This document shows, in pieces, positions 10,243 to 20,839 of a stretch of DNA of 64,000 bases. The stretch covers positions 1 through 64,000 of the forward strand of contig MBQZ01000029.1 in the NCBI GenBank assembly GCA_002134785.1. The letters run 5' to 3'. The first letter of the stretch is position 1, and every line of letters starts with the position of its first letter. Under the pieces are notes generated by a model, which had not been told where the DNA came from, searched no databases, and was given only the letters and a program-made list of their open reading frames with translations. This stretch comes from Crenothrix sp. D3. Its GTDB lineage: Bacteria; Pseudomonadota; Gammaproteobacteria; Methylococcales; Methylomonadaceae. Both the position numbers and the translations under genes were made by a program.

Positions 10243-10856
10243 TGGGTATAGTGTTCCTGTAAATAACGTTCAACGGTGGTGACGATAACTTTGGTTTGAC
10301 ACTCTATTTCTATATTCACGGTATCGCCGATTTGTTTTGATTTAAAAGTAGTGGCGCGTAAGGTTTCTGGTATTAATGACACGTTAAAGCCACCTGTCGC
10401 GTGGGTATCAATAATGGTTAAACTCGCACCATTAATGGCAATAAAACCTTTGGGTAATATGTATTTCATCCATTCAGCAGGACAGGCGAAATAGAGCATA
10501 TAATTATTTTCGCTTTCTTTTATTTGACTAATAACCGCTGTGCCTTCCACATGCCCCGATAAAATGTGTCCACCAATTTCATCACCTTGTTTAGCGGAGC
10601 GTTCAATATTAACGTTATCGCCTGCATTTAATAAGCCCAAGGTGGTTTTATTCAAAGTTTCCTGCATCACATCAAAAGAAACTTTATTATTATCTATCGT
10701 GGTCACAGTTAAACACACACCATCTACTGCCACACTCGCGCCAATCGTTAAATTATTTAATAACGTATCATCAAAATTAATAACCAGCGTATTTAAGCCT
10801 GTTTTTTTATCAACGGCGACAATATCAGTGACGCGCTGCACGATGCCTGTATACAT
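10239..10856 (-). CDS. ribE: Riboflavin synthase, alpha chain
   Basis: Dismutates two lumazine molecules into riboflavin plus the ribityl-diaminopyrimidine. The N-terminus MYTGIVQ is diagnostic. The 205 residues form two homologous barrel halves: the first holds GVCLTV and the second GASLTI. The family length is about 200-215. It sits directly upstream of ribH with a 4-base overlap, so the last two riboflavin enzymes are made together. It is also called ribC in some genomes. Confidence 0.95.
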   Translation of the reverse strand: MYTGIVQRVTDIVAVDKKTGLNTLVINFDDTLLNNLTIGASVAVDGVCLTVTTIDNNKVSFDVMQETLNKTTLGLLNAGDNVNIERSAKQGDEIGGHILSGHVEGTAVISQIKESENNYMLYFACPAEWMKYILPKGFIAINGASLTIIDTHATGGFNVSLIPETLRATTFKSKQIGDTVNIEIECQTKVIVTTVERYLQEHYTQ

Positions 10857-10871
10857 AAAATAAACTCCGAA

Positions 10872-11942
10872 TTAATGGGAAAATGGCGCAGGCTGATTAG
10901 CTTGTAAATTACGCATTCCCTGCGTTACAAATTCGCCCAGATATAAAAAACCATTGGTACTTAAATGGGTGTCATTCGGCATATAAAAATCTTTAATGGT
11001 ACGACTTTTTTCGGTAAATACCGCGCCTAAATCAGGCCCGATTAATTCAGGATGTTGGGCAAAGTTTTGCCAAATATTCTGGTAAGGGTATTTATTGTGT
11101 TCACCGTAGCCTAAATAGATAGTGGCTTTATCTGGCACAATAAGCCATATCGGTTGAAACCCTGAGGCTTGTAAATTTTTATTAACCGTTAATACATTAT
11201 CAATTGAATTGAACGTTTCTTTTTCAAAATCACCCAGAACAAAAATGGCATAGTTACATAAGCGATGAGAAAAAAATGCACAGCCGTCAAAATTAATCGC
11301 TTGTACTGCACCCGATTTTAAATATTTTTCGGGTAACTTCAACGATAACTTAATACTGTTATACACAGCTTTAACACCCCAGTCTGCACCATTGAGTTTA
11401 TCGAAGGAGACGCGCTCACGCTTAACAAGGGGATACATTGGAAAAGCAGAGTTAACAACCAAGTCATGTTTAACAATCGGTTCGCGTACGTTGGACAATG
11501 CTTTCATCCGTCCTTGAAATAGCCGCTCAATACTTTCAATAATAACGTAACGCCCCTTAAAACCTGCTGCGCGTAACGCTACACCTAAATCAGTGCGTAA
11601 AGCTTCATCGGTTTTTAGTTCTTGCCACGTCATGGTGCCAACTTTTAAACCATTGGCAATCAGTTTCGATTGCCAAACCCGCGACACCGAAAATGAATCG
11701 CCAATGACTAAAATATCTGCTTCAGCCATTGGATAATCTTTAAAATATTCTGGTAAAACAGCGGGTTGCTCCGATTGCCAACCAAAACCACGTTCTGAAA
11801 AATGACCAATACGCGTCAAATCACCATACAATCTTTCAAAATAAAATTCCATGCCCCATGCAATCAGTGCCATGATGAGCAATGAGTACAGGAGTATTAA
11901 GCTGTATTTTCTGAAACTAATCGGTTTTAAATGGACGTTCAT
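10872..11942 (-). CDS. AlgJ/AlgX-like SGNH-type O-acetyltransferase, membrane-anchored
   Basis: A single N-terminal membrane helix (residues ~13-30) anchors a periplasmic domain. The nucleophile block is GDSFS (81-85), after ILVI. The Asp-His block is DTHLS (324-328). This is the catalytic layout of AlgJ/AlgX-type enzymes, which transfer acetyl groups onto exported polysaccharides. It follows the MBOAT gene by only 5 bases. The pair would work together: the MBOAT protein moves acetyl groups across the membrane and this protein places them on sugars. No alginate synthesis genes lie nearby, so the polysaccharide is unknown. Confidence 0.8.
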   Translation of the reverse strand: MNVHLKPISFRKYSLILLYSLLIMALIAWGMEFYFERLYGDLTRIGHFSERGFGWQSEQPAVLPEYFKDYPMAEADILVIGDSFSVSRVWQSKLIANGLKVGTMTWQELKTDEALRTDLGVALRAAGFKGRYVIIESIERLFQGRMKALSNVREPIVKHDLVVNSAFPMYPLVKRERVSFDKLNGADWGVKAVYNSIKLSLKLPEKYLKSGAVQAINFDGCAFFSHRLCNYAIFVLGDFEKETFNSIDNVLTVNKNLQASGFQPIWLIVPDKATIYLGYGEHNKYPYQNIWQNFAQHPELIGPDLGAVFTEKSRTIKDFYMPNDTHLSTNGFLYLGEFVTQGMRNLQANQPAPFSH

Positions 11943-11947
11943 GGTAC

Positions 11948-13501
11948 TTAGAATTGAAAATATAAGAAAGTGGATTGTTTATGCAGGTTAATCAGCACAA
12001 AATAAGCAATGATGACAATAATGCTGACATCCACTACTGAAGGTTGCCACGCAAGACGGGTCGGTTTTTTCACTGCGTCCATATTTAAAGCAGGGGAATA
12101 ATTCGCCATAATTTGCTGCACATTGGGTAGGGTGAAAACGATGAGTAACCCAAAAATTAATAGCTTGATAATTCTACTAGAACCTAAATGAATTAACGTT
12201 AGCGTGCCTTTAAACTGTGCGCCAAATCCTTGCATCATCTGCCAAAAGGCACTGAGTTCGCTGTGTTGTCTAGCAAATGAACAGCCGTTCAATCCGACCA
12301 TACCACTGAGCATTTCCGTGGCAACGCTGAAATTATCGGCACGAAAAAAGACCCAACCGACCACGACTGCCAAAAACGTCAGTAGACCTGCGCCAAACCG
12401 CGATAAGCCACCGCCATCTTGCCAGCCCAACCGTTGTTTTAAGCCGCGCCACGCATGATTAATGACCAAGTACACACCATGTAACCCACCCCAAATAACA
12501 AATGTCCAGCCCGCACCATGCCATAAACCACCCAGCAACATGGTAATCATTAAATTCACATAGCGTTTGATTTTGCCGTCATGACTGCCACCGAGCGGAA
12601 TATACAAATAATCACGCAAAAACCGCGATAAAGTCATGTGCCAGCATCGCCAAAATTCGATAATACTCAATGACTTATACGGCGAGTTAAAATTGAGGGG
12701 CAAACGGACGTTGAACATCAACGACAGACCAATTGCCATGTCGGAATACGCGGAAAAATCAAAATATAATTGCAATGAATACGATAACGCGCCAAACCAT
12801 GCTTCAAATAACATTGGATGTCCGCCTGCTTTCACCGCTTCAAAAATCGGTGTGGCGTACTCGCCCAAGCTATCAGCCAGCAATACCTTTTTACCCAAAC
12901 CCAAGATAAAAATAGTCAAACCAATGGCGATATTTTCCCAATTCACTCGACAAGTGTCGTGTTTGGCAAATTGCGGCATCATTTCTTTATGATGCAGTAC
13001 AGGGCCAGCAATTAAATGCGGAAAATAAGTGACGAACAGGGTGTAATGCACAAAATTGTATTCTTTGACTTTACCTTGATAGGTATCGACTAAAAAGGCA
13101 ATTTGGGTAAAGGTAAAAAACGAAATACCCAAGGGCAAAAACACTTTCGCCATTGTAATAGCAGACCCCGTCAAAGTATTGAGATTATCAACGAAAAAGT
13201 TGGCATATTTGAAATAGCCCAATAAACTCAAATTGGCAATAATGGAGGCGATTAGCAGTAGTTTTGCTCGACGTTGAGCAGAAGCCTGACTGTGTCCAAT
13301 TAAATAACCCGCGCCATAATTGAACACGATAGAGCCAAGCAGTAAGCCAACAAAACGGGCATCCCACCAACCGTAGAAAAATAATGACGCAGCAGCCAGC
13401 CAGAGGGTTGCCAAATGGTGACTGTAACGCCCTAACCCATAAAATCCAGCAATAACAACGGGTAAAAAGGCGAAAATGAAAACGTAAGAATTGAATATCA
13501 T
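11948..13501 (-). CDS. MBOAT-family acetyl transferase, AlgI-like
   Basis: A polytopic membrane protein of 517 residues with about ten hydrophobic segments. It has the MBOAT/AlgI signatures MTLSRFLRDYLYIPLGGS and GGLWHGAGWTFVIWGG, the latter holding the catalytic His (~residue 325). Members move acetyl groups from a cytoplasmic donor across the inner membrane for O-acetylation of exopolysaccharide, lipopolysaccharide or peptidoglycan. It is first in a two-gene operon with the SGNH partner. Confidence 0.9.
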   Translation of the reverse strand: MIFNSYVFIFAFLPVVIAGFYGLGRYSHHLATLWLAAASLFFYGWWDARFVGLLLGSIVFNYGAGYLIGHSQASAQRRAKLLLIASIIANLSLLGYFKYANFFVDNLNTLTGSAITMAKVFLPLGISFFTFTQIAFLVDTYQGKVKEYNFVHYTLFVTYFPHLIAGPVLHHKEMMPQFAKHDTCRVNWENIAIGLTIFILGLGKKVLLADSLGEYATPIFEAVKAGGHPMLFEAWFGALSYSLQLYFDFSAYSDMAIGLSLMFNVRLPLNFNSPYKSLSIIEFWRCWHMTLSRFLRDYLYIPLGGSHDGKIKRYVNLMITMLLGGLWHGAGWTFVIWGGLHGVYLVINHAWRGLKQRLGWQDGGGLSRFGAGLLTFLAVVVGWVFFRADNFSVATEMLSGMVGLNGCSFARQHSELSAFWQMMQGFGAQFKGTLTLIHLGSSRIIKLLIFGLLIVFTLPNVQQIMANYSPALNMDAVKKPTRLAWQPSVVDVSIIVIIAYFVLINLHKQSTFLYFQF

Positions 13502-13523
13502 AAGTAAAATTTAATTATTTATA

Positions 13524-13691
13524 GTTCCCACACTTTAGCTTAATGCCATTAAGTTAAGCCGTTCGTGCTGAGCTTGTCGAAGCATGAACAGCTTAACTCG
13601 TGGATTTGGATTTTTCCATTCACCCTTCGACAAGCTCAGGGCGAACGGAAAAATTCTTATCTTAATGGCAATGACACCAAAGCGTGGGAAC
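13524..13691. repeat. Nested palindromic repeat (GTTCCCAC outer arms, TTCGACAAGCTCA inner arms)
   Basis: The outer arms are GTTCCCACACTTTAG (left) and the complementary CTAAAGTGTGGGAAC-like right end, with CCATTAAG/CTTAATGG inside. The inner arms contain CGTTCGTGCTGAGCTTGTCG and CGACAAGCTCAGGGCGAACG. The same inner motif recurs near 53.2 and 53.9 kb. It is a non-coding MITE-like element between two minus-strand genes. Confidence 0.8.
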
Positions 13692-13730
13692 GATACAATT
13701 TTTGGTGACCATTATAACTTTAAAGTAGAT

Positions 13731-16484
13731 TTAAGCCTCATTGATGAGCTTTAATCCAGGTGGCAAGGCTTCACCAAAAATCTGTTTCTCTTCTTTCTCG
13801 TCCAGTTCTTTGACTTGCTCAACCATGTCTAGCCATGAAATCGGGGCTTTGCTAAGTTTTAATTTTTCCAAAATGGCAAGGCGTAACGCGTCACCAATAT
13901 CGCGGGTTCTATCGCCACTCATACGCGCCATCAAAGTAGCAGCAAACCCAACATGAGGATTTTTGCGCCAGTCTTCTTTTAACATAGCAGTCAACCAGCC
14001 ACTGACCACATCCACCGAAACCACATTATGACTGCTACCATGAAACGGTACACGCGCCCCGATACGTCCGACTGCCCACCATGTTTGACTAGGTTCACCC
14101 GCTTTTTCTAAACGTTTTAATAGCCACTCGCCGAGCTGGATTTTTTTATCTACGGTTAAGCGTTCCAAAATAGCCGATAAGCGCACCATATCATCATAGC
14201 CGCGTGTTTTGATTTGCTTGGCAATGCCTGCTTGTCTGGCAGCAGCAGGATTTAAATACTTGGCAATATCGGCAAAAATTTGTTCTTGCGCCGCCGCGTT
14301 TAAACCGCCTGCGATACGTCGCCACACTATCCACCATTCTGCCCAGTTTTGGGTTTCGTTGACGAACTGTAAACCGTGCGGGTAGAGTTTCCACAGTTGT
14401 TCCACGCGCCAATCATCCAACGGATAGCCAAAACCCGGCCGTAAACAAAAGCCAATTAAACTCAACCACACGCGCTCATGATGTTCAGAGCGGCGGCGAA
14501 ATTTTGCCCCGTCTAATAAAGTGGTGAACATGGCTCTTAATACAGGTGTCGCCCATTCGCTACGGTCGCCGCCTAGAATTTTTTCTAAATCAGCGCGTAA
14601 ATTTTTAACGGCTTTCGGGTCGATTTGTTTGGATTTAGAACCGAATACCGCTTGAATTTTTTCCACAACGACTGGAAATTGCGACGGTAAACTGGCATCG
14701 GCTGTCAGCGTACCGCGTGCTTTTTTGCGAATTTGAAATTCCACATCCCAACGTTGTGAGGGATTAGCCACCGATACACACTGCATTTTTAATGTGCCGA
14801 TTTCAGTTTGCGTCACCGCTAACTGCACTATCACTTCTTCATTCGTTTCACTGGCAAACGCCACGGCTAATGGTGGCAAAGAATGAAACTCATCGGTAAT
14901 GTCCGTGACATCACCCGATTTAAATTCATTATCACCCGTGGTTGAGGCTAAATGAAAGCGCACAGGCGTACCCAGTCGCAGGGCAAAACGGTGATCGGTC
15001 AACAGGATTTCATCACCTTCTTCACTGCCTCTGGGCAAAATACAAATGCCTTTTTGTTCAGTCGCATCGGTATCAACCAGCAAAAAATAACTCCGTGCCG
15101 CACCGCCACCGATTTTTAATTTTTTATCACGGCGGGCAATCGCATAACTAACCGCACCAAACGCCACCGCCAATTCAGGGTGTTTGTTGTCTAACAACAC
15201 AGGCGGTTTATCGCGCCATGAGTTAAGCAAATCCAGCGTTCTTTGGGTAATCGGTTGACTGCGAAACACCCCGCCATTTAATAACAAGCCATCGGGAACG
15301 ATGCCTTGTCCTTGCAACGCGTCTTGTGCAGCGGCTTTATGCAGGTTTAAAAAGGCGGCAATATGTTTGCTAATCGCAGGGTCGGCGGTGTACGGCAAAC
15401 CAAATTCCACCACGCCACTGCGTTTTTTATCGGGCAATTCATTCAAACCTGACAGCGGAAAAAAGCCATCTAAAGCAAGGCTTCTGACTTCTTCGCGGCT
15501 TAAAGTCACTGAACGCGACGCGCCAATTAATTTTGAACCGCCACCCAATAAAGTCACCGTCAATTGTTCAGGTGCGTCTTCGGCTAATAAGCGTTCTTTA
15601 ACCAAGCGACACTGCTCAATCAGTTGCGATAACTCTGCCGCTGATAGCCGTTTTTCACCGCTGTTTAACCGACTTTCAGCTAATCGCGCCAAGGCTAAAT
15701 CGATATTATCACCGCCTAGCATCAAATGATTGCCCACGCCGATACGCGTTAATTTCGGTTCAATTTCACCTTGTTCCACTTTAATCAGCGTTAAATCCGT
15801 CGTACCGCCGCCCACATCACAGACCAACAACAAATGTACATCAGCCAGCAATTGTTTCAAATTACCCGCATTACGCCGTAACCAGTCATAACACACCGCT
15901 TGCGGCTCTTCCAACAGCCGCACATTATGCAGCCCCACACTACGCGCCGCTTCCAAAGTCAACGACCGCGCCCCTTCATCAAAAGACGCAGGCACAGTAA
16001 TTACTAAATCCTGTTCATCCAATGGCGCGTCGGGAAACTGATGCCGCCACACCGTACAGATATGCGCTAAATAACTGGCACTGGCATCAATCGGCGACAC
16101 TTTATTAATGTCATCGGACGAACCCCACGGCAAAATCTCCGCGTTATGATCCACCGATGGATGCGACAACCAACTTTTCGCGCTGGTCACTAATCGCCCT
16201 GAGGTTTTCGCCCCCAACACCCGCGCCGCTTCACCGACAACCGCAGGATTATTATCATCCGCTGTGGCAAAAACAATATCCGCCGCTGATAACTCGCCCT
16301 CTGCGGGATGATAACGCACAGAAGGCAATAACGGTCTCGCCGCCACTTGCCCAAGCGCGACTAACTGCTCGACGTGAAAAAGTTGAATGTCTCGATGGCT
16401 GTTATCAGCGTTAGTATACGCAACAACGGTATGCGTTGTGCCTAAGTCGATACCGACTAAATAGTGAGGTGTTTGTTTATGCAC
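13731..16484 (-). CDS. Hsp70-family protein with C-terminal DUF3731-type region
   Basis: An Hsp70-like ATPase of 917 residues. The phosphate-1 loop is GIDLGTTHT (11-19), and DVGGGTTDL and LLNGGVFRS follow as phosphate-2 and adenosine motifs. The region after ~residue 600 is long, helical and rich in Trp and Arg, unlike the DnaK substrate-binding domain, and matches my memory of DUF3731-type Hsp70 proteins. No DnaJ or GrpE gene is nearby. A role in protein quality control is inferred; the client is unknown. Confidence 0.85.
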   Translation of the reverse strand: MHKQTPHYLVGIDLGTTHTVVAYTNADNSHRDIQLFHVEQLVALGQVAARPLLPSVRYHPAEGELSAADIVFATADDNNPAVVGEAARVLGAKTSGRLVTSAKSWLSHPSVDHNAEILPWGSSDDINKVSPIDASASYLAHICTVWRHQFPDAPLDEQDLVITVPASFDEGARSLTLEAARSVGLHNVRLLEEPQAVCYDWLRRNAGNLKQLLADVHLLLVCDVGGGTTDLTLIKVEQGEIEPKLTRIGVGNHLMLGGDNIDLALARLAESRLNSGEKRLSAAELSQLIEQCRLVKERLLAEDAPEQLTVTLLGGGSKLIGASRSVTLSREEVRSLALDGFFPLSGLNELPDKKRSGVVEFGLPYTADPAISKHIAAFLNLHKAAAQDALQGQGIVPDGLLLNGGVFRSQPITQRTLDLLNSWRDKPPVLLDNKHPELAVAFGAVSYAIARRDKKLKIGGGAARSYFLLVDTDATEQKGICILPRGSEEGDEILLTDHRFALRLGTPVRFHLASTTGDNEFKSGDVTDITDEFHSLPPLAVAFASETNEEVIVQLAVTQTEIGTLKMQCVSVANPSQRWDVEFQIRKKARGTLTADASLPSQFPVVVEKIQAVFGSKSKQIDPKAVKNLRADLEKILGGDRSEWATPVLRAMFTTLLDGAKFRRRSEHHERVWLSLIGFCLRPGFGYPLDDWRVEQLWKLYPHGLQFVNETQNWAEWWIVWRRIAGGLNAAAQEQIFADIAKYLNPAAARQAGIAKQIKTRGYDDMVRLSAILERLTVDKKIQLGEWLLKRLEKAGEPSQTWWAVGRIGARVPFHGSSHNVVSVDVVSGWLTAMLKEDWRKNPHVGFAATLMARMSGDRTRDIGDALRLAILEKLKLSKAPISWLDMVEQVKELDEKEEKQIFGEALPPGLKLINEA

Positions 16485-16550
16485 GGTAATTTTTCAAAAA
16501 GTTGTTCACTGTCCGCCCATTATAACGAATGCAGTGATTTTAAGTATCAG

Positions 16551-17195
16551 TTAGTCTAGGAGTTCAAAACACGTTTTGGAGGTGTTTAAAAGTGAGTGGG
16601 TCAGAATAAGCTCATCCAAGCGGTAGCGTTTCCGACAAAGCATTACCTGATTAGCAAGATTCTTCAGCTTGGCGAAGCCAAGTTGCAGGACGGGGTTTAC
16701 TGGTAACGGCGGCACACGCAAGTGCATGGGAAGCGTATCAAGATAAAATCGTCGGTTGAAGCGATAAACAAACGCGCTCAGATAGCGTATACCGTATTTA
16801 GCAAAGTTGAAAGCATGATAACTACCCCCCAAACTGGTTTTAAGATTACCCAATAGCGTGTTAATCCACCTAAATTCTGGTATCTCTTTTGGTTTGCGAG
16901 CACCTGCGATAATGGCGTGGTGTTGGCAGCCCGCATCGAGTACGCCAGTAAAACAGCTTAGCCCATCGGAAATGACAACATAATCTGGACTCAGGTCTTG
17001 CTTTGCCCATTCGCCAATGGCTTTGCGGGTAAAACCTGAAACGGGAGCCATTTTGAGGTACATCGGATGTCCTTCGGTATTAAGCGAAACCGCCGCTACA
17101 AAAGGAACTTTATTCTCAGAGCCGCGCCCAGCCTTGCCACCAACACGTTCACCACCGAGATACGCATCATCCACTTGAACGTTGCCTTGTGACAC
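16551..17195 (-). pseudogene. IS1595-type (ISXO2-like) transposase, 5'-truncated
   Basis: The first block VQVDDAYLGGERVGGKAGRG carries the first catalytic acidic residues of the ISXO2-like DDE domain, and VVISDGLSCF supplies the next Asp. Only ~214 residues remain. The N-terminal zinc-ribbon and helix-turn-helix parts of a normal transposase are missing, and an in-frame TAG lies just upstream of the GTG used here. I therefore call it a remnant. It lies immediately before sbcC, on the opposite strand. Confidence 0.85.
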
Positions 17196-17324
17196 GCTCT
17201 ACAACAGCCAGCAATTTTCACCCGCGCTGTTTTCTCAAACAGCCCCATCGTGTACCATGTACGTCTATTAAGTGTCTATCTTTGCGGCACAGCATCACTC
17301 AGCACCAACCAACAAAACAACTCC

Positions 17325-20300
17325 ATGAAAATACTTAACATTTACTTCAAAAACATCAACTCATTAGAAGGTGAGACTCGTATTGATTTTACTGAGGCTC
17401 CGTTTTCTGATACGGGGGTGTTTGCGATTACAGGCCCTAACGGTTCGGGTAAATCCAGTATTTTAGATGCGATTACGCTGGGTTTGTATGGCGAAACCTT
17501 TCGTTTTAATAAACCTGCTGAATATGTCATGACTAAGCAAACGGCGGATTGTTTTGCGATTGTTGAGTTTGCGTTGGGTGATGAACGGTATCAATCCAGT
17601 TGGCAGGTTGAACGAGCAGGCGGTGTGGTGACGGGTGAATTGCAGCCTGCGGTGATGCAGTTTATGCGTTTGAATACGGGCGAAGTGTTGGCGAATACGC
17701 CGCAACAAGTCTGTGCGCGTATGACGGAAATCACAGGGATGAATTTTCGTAATTTCACTCGTTCTATTTTGTTGGCGCAAGGGGATTTCGCTGCGTTTCT
17801 TAACGCGCTGGATGCCGAACGCATGGATATTCTGGAAAAAATCATTAGCACTGATATTTATGCGGATTATAAACAACAGGTTATTGAGCAAACCGATCAA
17901 GCACGCCTAGGCATTGCGCAAGTAACTGAGCAATTAGCGGGACTTTCATTATTACCAATTGAAGCGCGAGAAGCGCGTGAATATGATTTAGCCGATTATA
18001 AAGCGCAAGCTGCGCAACTTCGCCGTGAACAAAATAATCTAAAGCAACAGCAAAACGCTGTTCAAGAGATTGCGTTTGTTCAAGCGACAATGGCGACGCA
18101 GAAGAAAAATCTGAAACAAGCCAAGACTGACGCACAGCATCTACAACAACAACTAGAGCGTATTGACGCTAATCAAAACGCGTTAGCATTTCAAGAACAA
18201 GCAGCACTAATTGATGCTAAAAATTTGCTGATTACGCAGGGCAGGGCAGAGCTGTTGGCTTTGCAAGATGAGTTGGCACAGTTAAAAAATAAACTCAAGG
18301 ATGATAAAAATGTTGTCAGCGATTTAGCGAGTAAATCTTTCACGGAACAACAGCAAACCATTAGTAGCCTGAAAACTCAGTTAGGTCAAATGACGGCTAA
18401 TGGGCAATCGGAAGTGACGTTATTGCGCTCTATGCAATCACAGGTCGAAGAAAAAGAAGCGGCTCTGCTACCGTTGAAAACGTGGCTAGATGAACACGCA
18501 GTGGATGAAAGTTTACTCACGCAGTTTCCTGAAGTTGGTAAATTATCCAAACTCCAAGCGGATTTATCAGCCTTAAATGCGCAGCAAAAAGTATTCGCGA
18601 AGCAAGCAAAAACCAGTGAAACCGCGCTAAATAACAACACGACTGCTCTTGAAAAAGAACAGCAAAAACTGGCAGATGCAACCCGTGATTTAGCAGCGGA
18701 TGAGGAAGAATTAGCGGCTTTAATGGCAAGGAATACGCTGGAACAGGTTGATTCTCTGCGCGTTGATCAACAAGAGCGGGTTAAGTCTTTTCAGGAGTTA
18801 CACTATTTAGCCGCTGGGTATCAGCGATTATCCAAATCTGGTTTTAGTTTGTTTTCATTTTTTGGCAGTAAAAAAGAAGAGCCAGAATTGGATGCTGACG
18901 CATTGCGTGTTGACCACGAAGAATTAAAGCACGAAGTATTACGCGAAGAAAATATCAAAAAAATCTTGGAACAAGCGGTTTTTCGTGAAGGCTTAATGAA
19001 AAAAATGGCTGATAGCCGACAACATCTTGTGGATGGTAAGCCTTGTTTTTTATGTGGTGCATTGCAACATCCTTATAGCAAAAAGCCACCCGCACAAAAT
19101 AATTCACAGCAAGCCCTCATTGACCAACAAGTAAAAATAAAAAATTTACTGGCACGCGCTTATAGCGTCGGTCGGCAGTTAGAGGATGCAGAAAAACAAG
19201 CAGAAGACAAATTATCCAATCGAGCAAGACGGCAGCGCGTTAGTTCGCAATGGTTAAGTTTGTGTAATCGACTTAATGCGGCGCGTCCAGATTTGAATAT
19301 TCATAATTTAAGTTTGATGGATGAGTTGTTAAAAGTCGAAATTGACGAGTTAAAAACTATCGTCGAGTTAGCCGCCCATTACCGCGCTAAGCAAACTAAT
19401 ATTGCAAAATTAAAAGTCGTGCTGACAAACAGTGCTGAAAATATTGACCGCTTGCAGGAGACTCTTGCGCCACTAGCTGCAACGATTGAAGAACAAACAC
19501 AGCAACAAGCATTAATTGACAGTCAGTTATTACAAACTCAACAGGAAGAAACGCAAACGCGGGAACAAGTCGTTAATCAATTGGCATTATTGGGTGAAAA
19601 ATTACCGACTAAAGCGAAAGACGATAGCTTGTTTGACCGATTAACGGCGCGTAAGCAGGAATATTATAGCTACTCCTTTCGTTATACTAATTTAATAGAC
19701 GACATTGCGTTGTTGACCACAAAACAAGCGACCTGTAAAAATGAAATTGACTATTTTAAACAGCAACTTGATAGTATCGGGGCGCGATTACAAAGCGAAG
19801 AAAGCGTAGGTTTGCATTTAGCTGTGGTCGAAAAACAAAAACTGATTGCCGATAAAGAACAGTTATTAGCCCAGCAACAAGCTGAAATGACTCATTTACA
19901 GCAAGCGTTATTAGACGGCATAAAAGCCACTGCTTTTCCTACACTCAGTGCGTTGCAAGACATTCTCGCTTTGTTACCCGATCAAGAAAAAATTGCGCAA
20001 CACCTAGAGCGATTAGAGACTGATATTGCGAGCAAAACAGTAGAAATGGAACAAACGGGTATTGAATTAGAAGCGCATTTTAAACTAGCTGAAACTGCCT
20101 TAAGTCCTGAAGAATTAAGCGTCCAACTCAAGAAAACGAATGAGCAACTGGAATTGGCTACTATGGATGTGCAACGCTTGGAAAAGTTATTAGCCGAACA
20201 AAAAAGAGAGCAACAACAGCACGCGGCACTCACTTCGCAACTACAACAACAAGAAACTGACGCTCAGCCTTGTTTTGCTGAACTGGCTTTATTAAACGAA

Positions 20301-20771
20301 GAAAATGGCATGGCATTTCGGCGTAGAGTCCAACAACAACTGGCTAATAAATTATTAGTGCAGACGAATACCATCCTAGAAAAAATCAGCGGTCGATATT
20401 ATTTACGCCAACTGCCCAGTGAACAAGGGTTGGCATTGGTTGTTGAAGATACTTTTCAAGGTAATGAACAACGCTTACCCAAAACGTTATCAGGCGGTGA
20501 AAGTTTTGTGGTCAGTCTTGCGTTAGCCTTAGGATTATCTGAATTAGCCACTAATGGACGCTCGATAGATTCGTTATTTATTGATGAAGGCTTTGGTAAT
20601 TTGGATGCAGAAACTCTGTATACCATTATCAGTACCTTAGAAAATTTACACACTTATGGCAAAACAGTCGGTGTAATTTCTCATGTCCCAGCGGTACAAG
20701 AACGCTTTAAAGCGCAACTGCAAGTAGTTAAAAAACCCAATGGCATGGGAATGTTGAAAAAAGCATCCTAA
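17325..20771 (+). CDS. sbcC: Exonuclease SbcC (Rad50-like ATPase), without adjacent sbcD
   Basis: The large ATPase subunit of the SbcCD nuclease, which cleaves DNA hairpins and double-strand ends. Walker A GPNGSGKSS is at residues 37-45. Long coiled coils flank a zinc hook CFLC (~573). The signature LSGGES (~1054) and Walker B LFIDEGFGNLD (~1083) close the head domain. The ATG at 17325 (MKILNIYFKN) is preferred because family members start there; an ATG 75 bases upstream adds an unrelated peptide. sbcD normally sits just upstream but is replaced here by an IS remnant. Confidence 0.93.
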   Translation: MKILNIYFKNINSLEGETRIDFTEAPFSDTGVFAITGPNGSGKSSILDAITLGLYGETFRFNKPAEYVMTKQTADCFAIVEFALGDERYQSSWQVERAGGVVTGELQPAVMQFMRLNTGEVLANTPQQVCARMTEITGMNFRNFTRSILLAQGDFAAFLNALDAERMDILEKIISTDIYADYKQQVIEQTDQARLGIAQVTEQLAGLSLLPIEAREAREYDLADYKAQAAQLRREQNNLKQQQNAVQEIAFVQATMATQKKNLKQAKTDAQHLQQQLERIDANQNALAFQEQAALIDAKNLLITQGRAELLALQDELAQLKNKLKDDKNVVSDLASKSFTEQQQTISSLKTQLGQMTANGQSEVTLLRSMQSQVEEKEAALLPLKTWLDEHAVDESLLTQFPEVGKLSKLQADLSALNAQQKVFAKQAKTSETALNNNTTALEKEQQKLADATRDLAADEEELAALMARNTLEQVDSLRVDQQERVKSFQELHYLAAGYQRLSKSGFSLFSFFGSKKEEPELDADALRVDHEELKHEVLREENIKKILEQAVFREGLMKKMADSRQHLVDGKPCFLCGALQHPYSKKPPAQNNSQQALIDQQVKIKNLLARAYSVGRQLEDAEKQAEDKLSNRARRQRVSSQWLSLCNRLNAARPDLNIHNLSLMDELLKVEIDELKTIVELAAHYRAKQTNIAKLKVVLTNSAENIDRLQETLAPLAATIEEQTQQQALIDSQLLQTQQEETQTREQVVNQLALLGEKLPTKAKDDSLFDRLTARKQEYYSYSFRYTNLIDDIALLTTKQATCKNEIDYFKQQLDSIGARLQSEESVGLHLAVVEKQKLIADKEQLLAQQQAEMTHLQQALLDGIKATAFPTLSALQDILALLPDQEKIAQHLERLETDIASKTVEMEQTGIELEAHFKLAETALSPEELSVQLKKTNEQLELATMDVQRLEKLLAEQKREQQQHAALTSQLQQQETDAQPCFAELALLNEENGMAFRRRVQQQLANKLLVQTNTILEKISGRYYLRQLPSEQGLALVVEDTFQGNEQRLPKTLSGGESFVVSLALALGLSELATNGRSIDSLFIDEGFGNLDAETLYTIISTLENLHTYGKTVGVISHVPAVQERFKAQLQVVKKPNGMGMLKKAS

Positions 20772-20839
20772 TGGTTGAGTGAAAGGCATATACTCTAGTA
20801 AGGCAGAATTTTCTGTCACTTAATAAGGTGAGGTGTATT

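Noticed and set aside
17250-17324. Longer sbcC start
   Set aside because: It adds 25 residues unlike any SbcC; the ATG at 17325 begins with the conserved MKILNIYFKN.
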